Positions 8,553 through 17,378 of a stretch of 64,000 bases of DNA are shown one piece after another. Positions within the stretch are counted from its first letter, which is position 1. Every line of letters starts with the position of its first letter. A program made the position numbers and the translations under genes. The notes beneath the pieces are model-generated. The model ran no database searches. It was not told the DNA's origin and saw nothing but the letters and a program-made list of their open reading frames with translations. This DNA comes from CBDFHC01 sp965247585. GTDB taxonomy: Bacteria; Chloroflexota; Dehalococcoidia; Lucifugimonadales; GCA-2712585. Location: contig CBDFHC010000004.1 in assembly GCA_965247585.1 (NCBI GenBank), positions 496,001-560,000 of the forward strand. The letters run 5' to 3'.

Positions 8553-9094
8553 CGAACGGGCCACTGATTCGAGAAATGGAGCAGTTCCTCTTCAAGGAGG
8601 CGCGGCTGCTGGACAACAGACGGTTCCGGGAGTGGGTGGCGCTGTTCACGGAGGATGCGCGGTACTGGATGCCGGTAAGGTCTAACAGGTACCCGAAGAA
8701 CAGCAAGGCGATCTCGATTCTGGACGGCAGCCGATACGAGGAGGATGAGATGGCGAAGGATGGGGACCTGGCGATCCTGGATGAGACCAAGGAGACGCTG
8801 ACGATGCGGATTGCGCGACTGGAGACGGGAATGGCCTGGGCGGAGGACCCGCCATCCAGGACGCGCCATATGGTGTCCAACGTGGAGATAGAGGAAGGGG
8901 AGGGCGGCGAGGAGCTGAAGGTGTATTCGAATTTCCTGGTGTATCGGAACCGGGGAGAGAGGGAGCAGGACTTTTTTGTGGGCGCCAGAGAGGATGTGAT
9001 GCGGAGGGAGGAAGGTAACTGGAGGATCGCCTACCGAAAGGTGGTGCTGGACCAGAATGTTCTGCTGGCCAAGAATGTGAGCATATTTTTCTGA
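8549..9094 (+). CDS. aromatic ring-hydroxylating dioxygenase beta subunit
   Basis: A 181-residue protein of the NTF2-like fold found in small subunits of Rieske dioxygenases: EMEQFLFKEARLLDNRRFREWVALF, DARYWMPVRSNR, and the late TRHMVSNVEI and NWRIAYRKVVLDQ segments typical of BphA2/HcaF-type proteins. It is structural rather than catalytic. The 4-base overlap with the upstream alpha gene indicates coupled synthesis. It is probably the only beta subunit for both alpha paralogues in this window. Confidence 0.9.
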   Translation: MTNGPLIREMEQFLFKEARLLDNRRFREWVALFTEDARYWMPVRSNRYPKNSKAISILDGSRYEEDEMAKDGDLAILDETKETLTMRIARLETGMAWAEDPPSRTRHMVSNVEIEEGEGGEELKVYSNFLVYRNRGEREQDFFVGAREDVMRREEGNWRIAYRKVVLDQNVLLAKNVSIFF

Positions 9095-9133
9095 GGCCGA
9101 CGGAGTCCATCCACGGAGTAGGGGGACTTTAGC

Positions 9134-9161
9134 GACCCTTCCCTGAGGGAAGGGTCTTTTT
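9134..9161 (+). terminator. rho-independent terminator
   Basis: GACCCTTCCC, loop TGA and GGGAAGGGTC form a perfect 10-bp stem (9134-9156) followed by TTTTT (9157-9161). It lies 40 bases after the beta-subunit stop and marks the end of the dioxygenase operon. Confidence 0.92.
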
Positions 9162-9210
9162 GGCGGGGTGGTTGGGGGAGACATTTCACTTGAATGAAGG
9201 ATAGTGAGAG

Positions 9211-9882
9211 ATGGCGGACAAGAAGGGCAAAGCGATTAATCTAGTCTGGTTCGATATGCCGAAAGAGAAGGAAGAGGACTTCAACCGGTGGTACAACGAG
9301 GAGCACCTGGCGGAGTTGCTGGCCATCCCAGGGGTGCTGAGCGCGGCGCGTTATGAGGCGGTGAGCGGGAGCCCGAAGTATCTGGCAGCCTACGAGTTGG
9401 AGAGCCCGGAGGTTAGGGATACGCCGGAGTACAAAGAGCATCTTATCAAGCCCACGGAGTGGTCTCAGAGGATAAACCTGAGCGCCAACGCGACGCGTCG
9501 CGTACAGAACAATTACCGTCAGATCTTCCCGTTGGAGGTGTCGCGGGAGGTGGCGGAGAGCGACATGGCGCCGGTTCTGCAGATAGGCCGGATGAGCATA
9601 CCGGAGGAGCAGGAAGAGGAGTTCAACCAATACTACAACACGGTGTACGCGCCCAATTACGCGGAGGTGCCAGGGTGCATCAGGTTCCGGCGGTACGCGC
9701 TACACGAGGGACCCGGGCCGAAGTACTCGGTGGTGTACGAGTTCGAGAACGAAAAGGTGTCGCAGACGCCGGAGTGGTTCGCGGCGCGGGCAAAGTCCGG
9801 CGGAGCGCTGGGGGATACGTACCCGAGGTTGGCGCACGACGATGGATCGCCGGGGATTTACAAGAAAATTTTCCAGCTATAG
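9211..9882 (+). CDS. two-domain dimeric alpha/beta-barrel (EthD-like) protein
   Basis: A 223-residue protein built from two similar halves. Each half has the pattern (E/D)F(N)xWYNEEHLxELLxIPG...ARYEA...YLAAYEL: FNRWYNEEHLAELLAIPGVL in the first, FNQYYNTVYAPNYAEVPGCI in the second. This matches the ferredoxin-like dimeric barrel of EthD and related small proteins often found beside catabolic oxygenases, whose function is usually unknown. It follows the dioxygenase terminator, so it is a separate transcription unit, but position suggests a link to the same pathway. A second gene of the same design lies at 35842. No catalytic residue can be assigned. Confidence 0.75.
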   Translation: MADKKGKAINLVWFDMPKEKEEDFNRWYNEEHLAELLAIPGVLSAARYEAVSGSPKYLAAYELESPEVRDTPEYKEHLIKPTEWSQRINLSANATRRVQNNYRQIFPLEVSREVAESDMAPVLQIGRMSIPEEQEEEFNQYYNTVYAPNYAEVPGCIRFRRYALHEGPGPKYSVVYEFENEKVSQTPEWFAARAKSGGALGDTYPRLAHDDGSPGIYKKIFQL

Positions 9883-9961
9883 GGGCGGGTTACGCCTGGA
9901 ACGGCGCCGGTGCGCCTGGGCGGTGGAAGTGGGGCTGGGGCGGGTATAGAATCAAGTACTG

Positions 9962-10047
9962 GCCGAAGTGGCGGAATGGTAGACGCGCCGGTCTCAAAAA
10001 CCGGTGGGGGCAACCCCGTGTCGGTTCGAATCCGACCTTCGGCACCA
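9962..10047 (+). tRNA. tRNA-Leu (anticodon CAA)
   Basis: Acceptor GCCGAAG (9962-9968) pairs with CTTCGGC (10037-10043), followed by discriminator A and an encoded CCA. The anticodon stem CCGGT/ACCGG encloses loop CTCAAAA, giving anticodon CAA (codon UUG). A long variable arm (GGGGGCAACCCC) and T-arm with GGTTCGAATCC confirm a class II tRNA-Leu. Confidence 0.96.
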
Positions 10048-10191
10048 GGGTGTCTATTTGCTCCATTGGGGGGCTAGAACCTTACTCTGGCTGCCGGTCA
10101 ACCACTAATTTATTGAATGGGCGCCGAATCGCGGGGCAGGCGCTGCGTTTTTCAGGATGGGAGGTGGTGGTGGTGGGCGATGGGTGCAGAG

Positions 10192-11283
10192 TTATAGATT
10201 GAAAAGCACGTGCATGATCTCTCCATCGTTGAGAACGTAGTCTCGACCCTCTTGCCGCAGGACGCCACGCTTTTTTGCCTCGACAAGCCCGCCGCATTGG
10301 ACGAGGTCCTCGTAGGGGATGACTTCGGCACGTATGAAGCCCCGTTCCAGATCGCTGTGAATTGTCCCCGCAGCTTGTTGAGCGATGGTGCTCCTGGGAA
10401 TCTCCCAGGCCCTGACCTCGTCCTCGCCGACGGTGAAGAAGGAGATCTGATCGACGACGTCGTAAGAGAGCCGGACAATTCGACTCAGGCTGGATTCGCC
10501 AGCCCCGAGGTCTTGTCGAAACTCGCGCTCTTCTTCCGGGTCCATCTGGGCAAGCTCCATCTCAAGTTGGGCGCAGATCACCGCTGTTCGGACGTGCTGG
10601 CCCGAGACGGCGCCGACGAGTTGTTTTTCCAAGGCGTCCTTTTGCGCCAATTGCCCTTCCCCAATGTTCATTACGACGATAAGGGGCTTCATAGACAGGA
10701 AGCCGAAGCCGGAGATACGTTTCGCTTCATCGGGTGATAGCTCTTGATCTTTCAGAGCGATGCCTGCATCGAGTTGTTCCTTGATCCTCTGCAGGAGCTG
10801 TTTCTCTTGCGTCAAAGAATCGCGCTCTTGGGGTTTGGCGCCCTTGAAGCCTTCTTCGATCTTGTCGAGTCTGCGGGCGAGGATTTCGAGGTCTGAAAAA
10901 ACCAGCTCCATCAACATGTTCTCGGTATCACGGAGAGGATCTATCGTCTCGTCGACGTGCGCGACCGAAGGGTCGTCAAACGCCCGGGCCACAACGAGTA
11001 GGGCGTCAGTAGACTGTAGAGCGTTCAGGTACTCCCCACCTATCCCACGGGTCTTTCCAAAGCCCTCGGGAGGCGGGGGTACGTCGGTGTAGGTTACCTG
11101 GGCCGGTACGACCCGTCTCGGCTTGTACATTTCCGCTAAGGTGTCCAGCCTTTCGTCCGGCACTTTAGCAACGCCGACGTTGGGCTTGTCAGAATAACCG
11201 GCAACGGCCAGGTTGCCCTTTGTGACGGCGTTAAATATGGTTGTCTTGCCTGACCTAGGCAGGCCGATGATCCCTATTTCCAT
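10192..11283 (-). CDS. ychF: YchF/OLA1-type P-loop nucleotidase
   Basis: A ribosome-associated NTPase of the Obg/YchF family, about 363 residues. The G1 loop reads GLPRSGKTT (canonical GLPNVGKST), the Asp-containing G3 lies in TYTDVPPPPEG, and the G4-like MNIGE takes the place of NKxD, in line with the relaxed, ATP-preferring specificity of the family. A coiled-coil helical insert (about 125-200) and the C-terminal TGS domain (DEVRAWEIPRSTIAQQAAGTIHSDLERGFIRAE, split here as seen) are present. I place the start at ATG 11283; a GTG at 11292 would add three residues. A strong inverted repeat lies just upstream (11300-11333), and a TATACT -10-like box lies at 11367-11372. Confidence 0.9.
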   Translation of the reverse strand: MEIGIIGLPRSGKTTIFNAVTKGNLAVAGYSDKPNVGVAKVPDERLDTLAEMYKPRRVVPAQVTYTDVPPPPEGFGKTRGIGGEYLNALQSTDALLVVARAFDDPSVAHVDETIDPLRDTENMLMELVFSDLEILARRLDKIEEGFKGAKPQERDSLTQEKQLLQRIKEQLDAGIALKDQELSPDEAKRISGFGFLSMKPLIVVMNIGEGQLAQKDALEKQLVGAVSGQHVRTAVICAQLEMELAQMDPEEEREFRQDLGAGESSLSRIVRLSYDVVDQISFFTVGEDEVRAWEIPRSTIAQQAAGTIHSDLERGFIRAEVIPYEDLVQCGGLVEAKKRGVLRQEGRDYVLNDGEIMHVLFNL

Positions 11284-11299
11284 AAGCCTCACGATGTCG

Positions 11300-11333
11300 G
11301 CTAACGCTTCACCCCAAGTTGTGAAGCGTTAGC
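11300..11333 (-). promoter_or_regulatory. 13-bp perfect inverted repeat in the ychF leader
   Basis: GCTAACGCTTCAC (11300-11312) and GTGAAGCGTTAGC (11321-11333) are exact complements around an 8-base loop. It ends 16 bases before the ychF ATG on the minus strand and would form a stable hairpin near the ribosome-binding region or serve as an operator. No T-run follows on either strand, which argues against a terminator. Confidence 0.7.
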
Positions 11334-11653
11334 AGCAATGATGGAGTAAGTACTACCAGGAATCCGAGTATAACGCTTATCTGGACGCCCCGGTTGTGCT
11401 AATTGCCGGTGGGAGTTGTATTTCGAGGCGATCAACTATGGTGATAGGTACGGCCACCACAGGGGATGGAAATTAAGGCTGGCTCATCAGGTCCTTTGGA
11501 CGGACGGAATGCGGTATGACGGGGTGGTGGGAGTTGAGTGGAGGGTACGCCACCCCCTCTGTAAGTCTCGCCCTCGATAGAGGGAGACGAGTTTGTGCGG
11601 ATGGTAGGAATTTGAGAGCAGACAGCAAGCTGGTGGCGGCGAGAGCCAGAGAG
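11334..11653. repeat. intergenic region with degraded repeat pieces
   Basis: Contains GATAGGTACGGCCACCACAGGGG near 11442, GGTCCTTTGGACGGACGGAATGCGGTATG near 11490 and GCCACCCCCTCTGTAAGTCTCGCCCTCGATAGAGGGAGA near 11549 (written here in parts of the family). Versions of these recur near 20.2 kb and 36.6 kb. No gene is evident. Confidence 0.6.
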
Positions 11654-12595
11654 CTACTGCCTTCCGGGGGTCTGTAGGTGGCTCAATGAGCCGTATAGTT
11701 CAACAATCCTCACGAACTCCTGCGCGTTGTAGAAAGAGCATTCGCCGCGGCCGAAGGCCTTGGCAACCTCAATGCAGAAGCGAGCAGCCTCGTCCAGGTC
11801 CGTGGGCTGGTTTGCACCGGTGGCGACGCCCGGCACGGCCACGGCCGCCGTTGTGGCTACTCCCATCACGGGCGACTTTGTCATGGTGGAAGGCATCATT
11901 ATGCTGTTGATGTGACGTAGCTCTCCCGACCCGGCGAAATCCTGGGTGGCCAGCGGAATAACCTGGGGCATCCTGCCGGTAACGTTCTGCATTATGTCCA
12001 GCATATTGTCAGTAGGGGGCAGCAGGTACCCTTCTTTGACGGTGGGAGTTATGGCGAACCCGCGCTGGTTGAGCAAACGGTTCCCCTTGGTGGCATCGAT
12101 AGATAGGATGGCCACCATCTCCGGGTGCACCTCCCGTTTAAGGAGCTCGTCCCGCTCCACGGGCGACCCCATCATCCGGACCGGTCCCCGGTGCTCTTCG
12201 CTGGCGGAGGGGGCCACCGGGCTGATATGCGTGGTAATTATGACGTCACCCTCGAGTGGATCGCCCTGGCCCCGCATCTCTATCAATCTAAGCGCGACAG
12301 CCATGGCTACTATGGCGCCGTCCGCATCGGAGACCATGCCTGAAATCTCGGGCCTGGCGCCGATTCCCCCCAGCCGGCCGACGATTCCCAGGGTTGGAGC
12401 GCTTCCCCCTCCCTGAAGTCCCTGGGCGCCAGGAAGGGTTACGGTCATGAAGTCGGTTTTCCCTTGAGGGCCGGTGATGGTCTCCACCTGCCACCGGTCC
12501 CATCCCCTGGCTAAAAACGCGTCGCCTATTTGTTGGCCCGTAACCTTGGCGCTGTCCAGAAGATTGATCATCTCCATGACTTGCTGTAATGGCAT
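11654..12595 (-). CDS. DUF1177 family protein
   Basis: About 313 residues matching the DUF1177 family as I recall it: GGSAPTLGIVGRLGGIGARP, GMVSDADGAIVAMA, DVIITTHISP, MGSPV, AILSIDATKGNRL, RGFAITPTVKEGYLL and ATQDFAG...HINSI. The function is not established; the many acidic/His motifs would be compatible with a metal-dependent hydrolase but no active site is proven. The start is taken as ATG 12595, preceded by AGGAACGGAG; a GTG lies one codon upstream. The second IS630 copy inserted 81 bp upstream of this start and may have separated it from its promoter. Confidence 0.8.
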   Translation of the reverse strand: MPLQQVMEMINLLDSAKVTGQQIGDAFLARGWDRWQVETITGPQGKTDFMTVTLPGAQGLQGGGSAPTLGIVGRLGGIGARPEISGMVSDADGAIVAMAVALRLIEMRGQGDPLEGDVIITTHISPVAPSASEEHRGPVRMMGSPVERDELLKREVHPEMVAILSIDATKGNRLLNQRGFAITPTVKEGYLLPPTDNMLDIMQNVTGRMPQVIPLATQDFAGSGELRHINSIMMPSTMTKSPVMGVATTAAVAVPGVATGANQPTDLDEAARFCIEVAKAFGRGECSFYNAQEFVRIVELYGSLSHLQTPGRQ

Positions 12596-12678
12596 CACCC
12601 GGACTCCGTTCCTAGGTTGTTCCAGCTGAATTGTAGCTATGCTCCACGGGGTGTCAATATTCGAAAATCACACCCCTA

Positions 12679-13898
12679 GTACTCAGTCAACTCGGTTTTG
12701 GTAATTGTTTAAGAAAACGTCTAAGGTTGCTACCCTTTTTTAGGAGTGTTGACGTAGGAGGGTGGCAGCCATGGGACGAGAACGGTATGTGGTCCGGTTG
12801 GAAAGGGAAGAACGAGACCAGTTGGAACGACTGATTCGCGGGGGAAAGAGCCCAGCGCGAAAGGTTGCCCGGGCCCGTATTCTGCTAAAGGCAGATACGG
12901 GCTGGGGGGTGATGCGCATCGTGGAGGCGCTGGACACGTCTGCGGGTACGGTGTGCCGTACCAAGCGGCGGTACCTGGAGGGAGGACTGAAGCGGGCCTT
13001 GGAGGAAGATCCTCGGCCAGGACATCCGACCAAACTGGATGAGCGGGGGGAAGCGCACCTGATTGCCCTGGCGTGCAGCGAGGCCCCTCCAGGCCATGAC
13101 CACTGGACCCTGCGGCTCCTGGCAAACAAGGTGGTGGAGTTGGGGCTGGCGCCCTCCATGTCCCACGAGGGAATTCGCAAGCGGTTGAAAAAAACAGTCT
13201 CAAGCCGTGGCAGAAGAAGGAGTGGTGTATTCCCCAGGTGAGCGCCGAGTTTGTGGCGTGTATGGAGGATGTGCTGGACCTTTACGCGGAACCCTATGAC
13301 CCAGAGCGCCCGGTGGTCTGTTTCGACGAGACCTCCAAGCAGTTGCTGGCGGAAAAGAGGTCTCCGATCCCGCCCAAGCCGGCACGACGGGAGCGATACG
13401 ATTACGAGTACCAGCGCAATGGCACCCGAAACCTGTTCATGCTGTGCGAGCCCCTGGCGGGCTGGAGGCATGTGGCAGTGACCGAACGTCGTACCATGGT
13501 GGACTTCGCTCAGCAGATGCGGTGGCTGGCCGATGAAGCTTACCCAGCGTCCGAGAAGATCCGGGTGGTGCTGGACAACCTCAACACCCACAAACCAGCT
13601 TCCCTCTACGAAACCTTCGAGCCCAAGGAGGCTAGGCGAATACGCAAACGCTTGGAGTTTCACTACACTCCCAAGCACGGTAGTTGGCTCAACATGGCAG
13701 AGATCGAGTTCAGTGTCTTGGCCAGGCGAGTCCTGCGCCGGCGTATTGCCGATGAAGAGACTTTGAGTGGCGAGATCGCGGCCCTGGAGGCAGAACGAAA
13801 CCAAGCCGGAGCAACCATTGACTGGAGATTCTCCACTGTGGACGCCCGAGTCAAGCTTCACCATCTCTATCCTGCCAACAATTAGGTTGACTGAGTAC
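12679..13898 (+). mobile_element. IS630-family insertion sequence, copy 2 (1220 bp)
   Basis: Same length, inverted repeats and orientation as the copy at 735-1954, offset by exactly 11944 bp. TA dinucleotides flank it at 12677-12678 and 13899-13900. Together the two copies bracket about 10.7 kb carrying the carboxylase, dioxygenase, tRNA-Leu and ychF genes, a layout that resembles a composite transposon but can also arise from two independent insertions. Confidence 0.95.
12771..13885 (+). CDS. IS630-family transposase (copy 2), two frames joined by -1 frameshift
   Basis: Corresponds base for base to the gene at 827-1941 as far as compared. The first frame starts at ATG 12771 and stops at 13241; the second carries the DDE domain (VVCFDE, VLDNLNTH, NMAEIEF) and ends at 13885. 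The A7 slip site lies at 13188-13194. Retention of the same two-frame arrangement in both copies argues that the frameshift is functional rather than a decay mutation. Confidence 0.9.
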
Positions 13899-13910
13899 TA
13901 GCCGTTGGAT

Positions 13911-13939
13911 TTGACGGGCAAATACGGCGGGTTTAGTAT
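13911..13939 (+). promoter_or_regulatory. promoter of the GMC oxidoreductase operon
   Basis: TTGACG (13911-13916), 17-base spacer, TAGTAT (13934-13939). It begins 12 bp beyond the right end of IS630 copy 2 and 54 bp before ATG 13994. Its spacer shares an AATA-CGG-GGGTTT pattern with the promoter at 4891-4919. Confidence 0.65.
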
Positions 13940-13993
13940 CCGAACCGTGTGTCACTGGACTTTTAATCAGGTCAAGGTGAGGAGATAGGGAAG

Positions 13994-15544
13994 ATGAAAT
14001 ACGACTACGTTGTCCTAGGCGCGGGCTCGGCGGGTTCCATCATGGCGGCAAGACTCAGCGAGGACCCCGGCAAATCGGTGTTGCTGATTGAAGCGGGGCC
14101 GGACTATCCGGACTTCGAGGAGCTGCCGGAGGAGGTGAAGTTCGGGTTCGCCACGGGAACGGACATTATGACCAGCGACCACAACTGGCAGTTCATGGGG
14201 AAGGCCACCGATACAGCGCCGCCGATGATGGTGCCCAGGGGGAAGGTTACCGGGGGGTCCAGCGCCATAAACGGACAGATTTTTCTCAGGGGTGTGCCGG
14301 AGGATTACGACTCCTGGGCAGCCAAGGGCAACGACGAGTGGGGCTTTCAGGACTGTCTTCAATACCTTCGGATGCTGGAAACCGACATGGATTTCGGGGG
14401 CGGGGACTTCCACGGCGCCGAGGGGCCGATAATCGCGCGGCGATACAAGGCCGCGGAGATGTTGCCGGACCAGAACGCGTTCTATGCGGCTTGCCGTGCG
14501 GAAGGATTCGCCGACAGCCCGGACCACAACGCGCCGGACGCCTCTGGGGTTGGAGCGTGCCCGGTAAACAACCCCAACGGCATCCGCTGGAGCACGGCGC
14601 TGGGGTACCTCAACCCTGCCCGACACCGGTTGAACCTGACGATAAGGCCAAACTGCACGGTGCAACGGCTGCTGATTGAGGGCAAACGAGTGACGGGGGT
14701 GGAGGTGGAGAGCGGGGGCGAGCCGTTTGTTGCGGAGGCGGAAGAGTACATTCTCAGCCTGGGCGCCGTAGGCTCGCCACAGATACTAATGCTGTCCGGA
14801 GTGGGTCCGGCGGAGCACCTTCGCAGCCTGGGGATTCCGGTGGTGCTGGACGCCCCCGGAGTGGGCCAGAACCTTCGGGACCATCCGATGGTCTACACGA
14901 CGTACCGTACGAAGCCGGACCATCCGCTGGACGGACTCGCGCCCAGGATGCAGATGGCGCTGCGGTACACGGCGCAAGGGTCAGACCTGCGGAATGACAT
15001 GCAGCTACTGATGCAGTCGTATGCCACGGAGCGGGTGGACCGGGGCGGGGAGCGGATGGCGCCGCTGGGTATCCGAATTCTGGCGATACTGAACTTGGCC
15101 ACCAGCTCCGGCGAGCTCCGGCTTAACTCGACCGACCCGAACGAGCAACCGTTTCTGGACTACGGGTACATGAAGGCGGAGGTTGACCGGGGGCGGATGC
15201 GGGAAGCCGTTCGGCTGTGCGTCCGGCTGCTGGAGCACGACGGGTTCACCCACATAGTTGAAGAACGTATTGAGCCCACGGACGAGGAGCTGGCGTCGGA
15301 CGAGGCGCTGAACGCGTATATCGCACGGGAGGCGACCACGGGGCAGCACATTTCGTGCACCTGCAAGATGGGCCCGGAGTCAGACCCCATGGCGGTGGTG
15401 GACCAGTACGGGCGAGTACGGGGACTTTCGGGGCTGCGGATAGCGGACGCGTCTATAATGCCGGACGTGATACGGGCCAATACGAATGTGACCACGATGA
15501 TGATTGGGGAGCGCATTGCGGATTTTGTACTGAAGGGAAAGTGA
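13994..15544 (+). CDS. GMC-family FAD-dependent oxidoreductase (choline/alcohol dehydrogenase-like)
   Basis: A 516-residue flavoenzyme that would oxidise an alcohol to an aldehyde. The N-terminal FAD motif is VVLGAGSAGSIMAARL, followed by LLIEAGPD and the PRGKVTGGSSAING signature. The second signature is GAVGSPQILMLSGVGP. The C-terminal active-site region is HISCTCKMG...VVDQYGRVRGLSGLRIADASIMP with NTNVTTMMIGERIAD; the His in the first segment is the expected catalytic base. An SD-like AGGTGAGGAGATAGG precedes ATG 13994. The next gene (GGT-like, frameshifted) is 86 bp downstream on the same strand. BetA-like choline oxidation is only one of many possible activities. Confidence 0.88.
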   Translation: MKYDYVVLGAGSAGSIMAARLSEDPGKSVLLIEAGPDYPDFEELPEEVKFGFATGTDIMTSDHNWQFMGKATDTAPPMMVPRGKVTGGSSAINGQIFLRGVPEDYDSWAAKGNDEWGFQDCLQYLRMLETDMDFGGGDFHGAEGPIIARRYKAAEMLPDQNAFYAACRAEGFADSPDHNAPDASGVGACPVNNPNGIRWSTALGYLNPARHRLNLTIRPNCTVQRLLIEGKRVTGVEVESGGEPFVAEAEEYILSLGAVGSPQILMLSGVGPAEHLRSLGIPVVLDAPGVGQNLRDHPMVYTTYRTKPDHPLDGLAPRMQMALRYTAQGSDLRNDMQLLMQSYATERVDRGGERMAPLGIRILAILNLATSSGELRLNSTDPNEQPFLDYGYMKAEVDRGRMREAVRLCVRLLEHDGFTHIVEERIEPTDEELASDEALNAYIAREATTGQHISCTCKMGPESDPMAVVDQYGRVRGLSGLRIADASIMPDVIRANTNVTTMMIGERIADFVLKGK

Positions 15545-15630
15545 TGCGCCGGAGGGGAGCGGGAGAGACCGGGAGGCGGGGGTATTAGCGGACACCGACG
15601 GCGAACGCACAAGAGGTAGAGGAGGTTGAC

Positions 15631-17378
15631 ATGCCGGTGCCAGGAACGACGATGAGGAGCTATTGGCCGCAGGTGCAGGGAGTGAACGGCGTGGTGGTAT
15701 CGAGTCACCCCAGCGCGTCGATGGCGGGGCTGGACATTCTGAAGCGAGGCGGCAACGCGGTCGACAGCGAGGCGGCAACGCGGTCGACGCCGGGGTGGCG
15801 GTGGGGTTGGCGCTGAACATTGTCCACGCGGACGATTGCGGGTTCCTGGGAGTAGCGCCCACCATCATGTACCTGGCAGACCGGAAAGAGGTGACGACGG
15901 TTGACGGGCTGGGGGTGTGGCCCAAGGCGGCGTCGGTGGAGTATTTCCGTCGGAACCACGGAGGGCGCATACCCATGGGGATTCCACGAGCGTTGACGCC
16001 CGGGGCGGCCGACGCGTGGTTCACGGCGCTGTCGCAGTACGGGACGATGAGCTTTGGCGAGGTGGTGGGGCCGGCCATAGCGCTGGCGGAGCAGGGATTT
16101 CCGATGTACCGGTATCTTTCGGACCGGCTCCGTGATGCGTTCGATCTGTACAACGCGTGGCCGAGTAACGCGGAGATCTTCCTGCCGGGCGGCCGCGCGC
16201 CGGCGGTGGGGGAGATGTTCTACCAGAGGGACGCGGCGGAAACGTTGTCACAGATTGTGGCGGTAGAGGACGCCAACCGTGGGCAAGAGAGAGAGGGGGC
16301 GCTGACCGCGGCCAGGGACTTTGTATATAAAGGAGAGCTGGCGCAAAAGATCGTGTCGTTTTACCAGGCCCAAGGCGGGTTGCTAACCATGGACGACCTT
16401 TCAGCGTACAGGGCGCGGGTGGAGCCGCCGGTGAAGGTGAACTACCGGGGCTACGAGCTGTACTGCTGCGGGCCGTGGTGCCAGGGGCCGGTGCTGCCGC
16501 AGGCGGCGAAGATCCTGGAAGGATTCGATTTGAAGGCGATGGGCCACAACTCGGCAGAGTATATTCACGCGACGACGCAGGCGCTGAACCTGGCGTTCGT
16601 GGACGTGCCGATGGAGGAGATGCTTTCGGAGGCGTACCTGAGGGAGCGGCGGATGCTGATAGACCCTGAGCGGGCATGGCCTGGAATGCCGCCGGCGGGC
16701 GACCCACAACGGGGCCACAGGACGGTGGAGGGAGCGCCGCAGTCGCCGTCGGAGGCGGCGGCGGAGGTGGCGACGACGGGGGATGCGGGGGGAGGGACAT
16801 CATACTTTGGGGTTATAGACAGGGATGGAAACATGTTCTCCAGCACGCCAAGCGAGGGGATGAAGGGCGGCGGGCCGGTAATCCCGGGGACGGGGATGTA
16901 CGTGTCGCAGCGCGGGAGCCAGTCCAAGGTGGACGACAGCCATCCATCGTCAATAGCGCCGGGGAAGAGGCCACGGCTGACGCCGGCGCCGGCGTTGGCG
17001 CTGCGGGACGGGGCGCCGGTGATGGCGCTGGGAGCGCACGGGGGGGACCACATTCCGCAGGGGACGTTGCAGATTTTTCTGAACGTGGTGGAGTTTGGCA
17101 TGGACCCGCAGGAGGCGGTGGAGGCGGCGCGGTTCTACAGCTACAGCTTCCCTTCGTCCAACTTCCCCTCGGACTACCGGCCGGGGCTGGTGCGGGCGGA
17201 AGGGCGGATTCCGCAGGAGGTTATCGAAGGGCTGGAGAAGCGGGGGCACACAGTGGAAAGGTACCCGGATTGGTGGGAGGGCTCGGCGCTGTACGGGATG
17301 ATTTGCCGGGACCCAGGCACCGGGGTGTTGCAGGGCGGCGCGGACCCGAGGAGCGAGGCGTACGGGGTAGGGTATTAG
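15631..17378 (+). pseudogene. gamma-glutamyltranspeptidase-family protein, frameshifted by a 23-bp tandem duplication
   Basis: An Ntn-hydrolase of the GGT family. The N-terminus starts at ATG 15631 (SD GAGGAGG) and reads GVNGVVVSSHPSASMAGLDIL then KRGGNAVD in frame 1. From about 15770 the family sequence continues in another frame as GGNAVDAGVAVGLALN... to the TAG at 17378. The shift is caused by a duplicated 22-bp tract (15744-15765 and 15767-15788, 23-bp period). The catalytic Thr that becomes the new N-terminus after self-cleavage is in GGTSYFGVIDRDGN. Without the duplication the protein would be about 575 residues and complete. It could be a recent inactivation, a reversible slippage state or an assembly error. 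Confidence 0.85.
15744..15788 (+). repeat. 23-bp tandem duplication within the GGT-like gene
   Basis: GCGAGGCGGCAACGCGGTCG plus AC occurs twice (15744-15765 and 15767-15788) separated by a single A. Because 23 is not a multiple of three, it shifts the frame inside the conserved GGNAVD motif. Confidence 0.93.
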
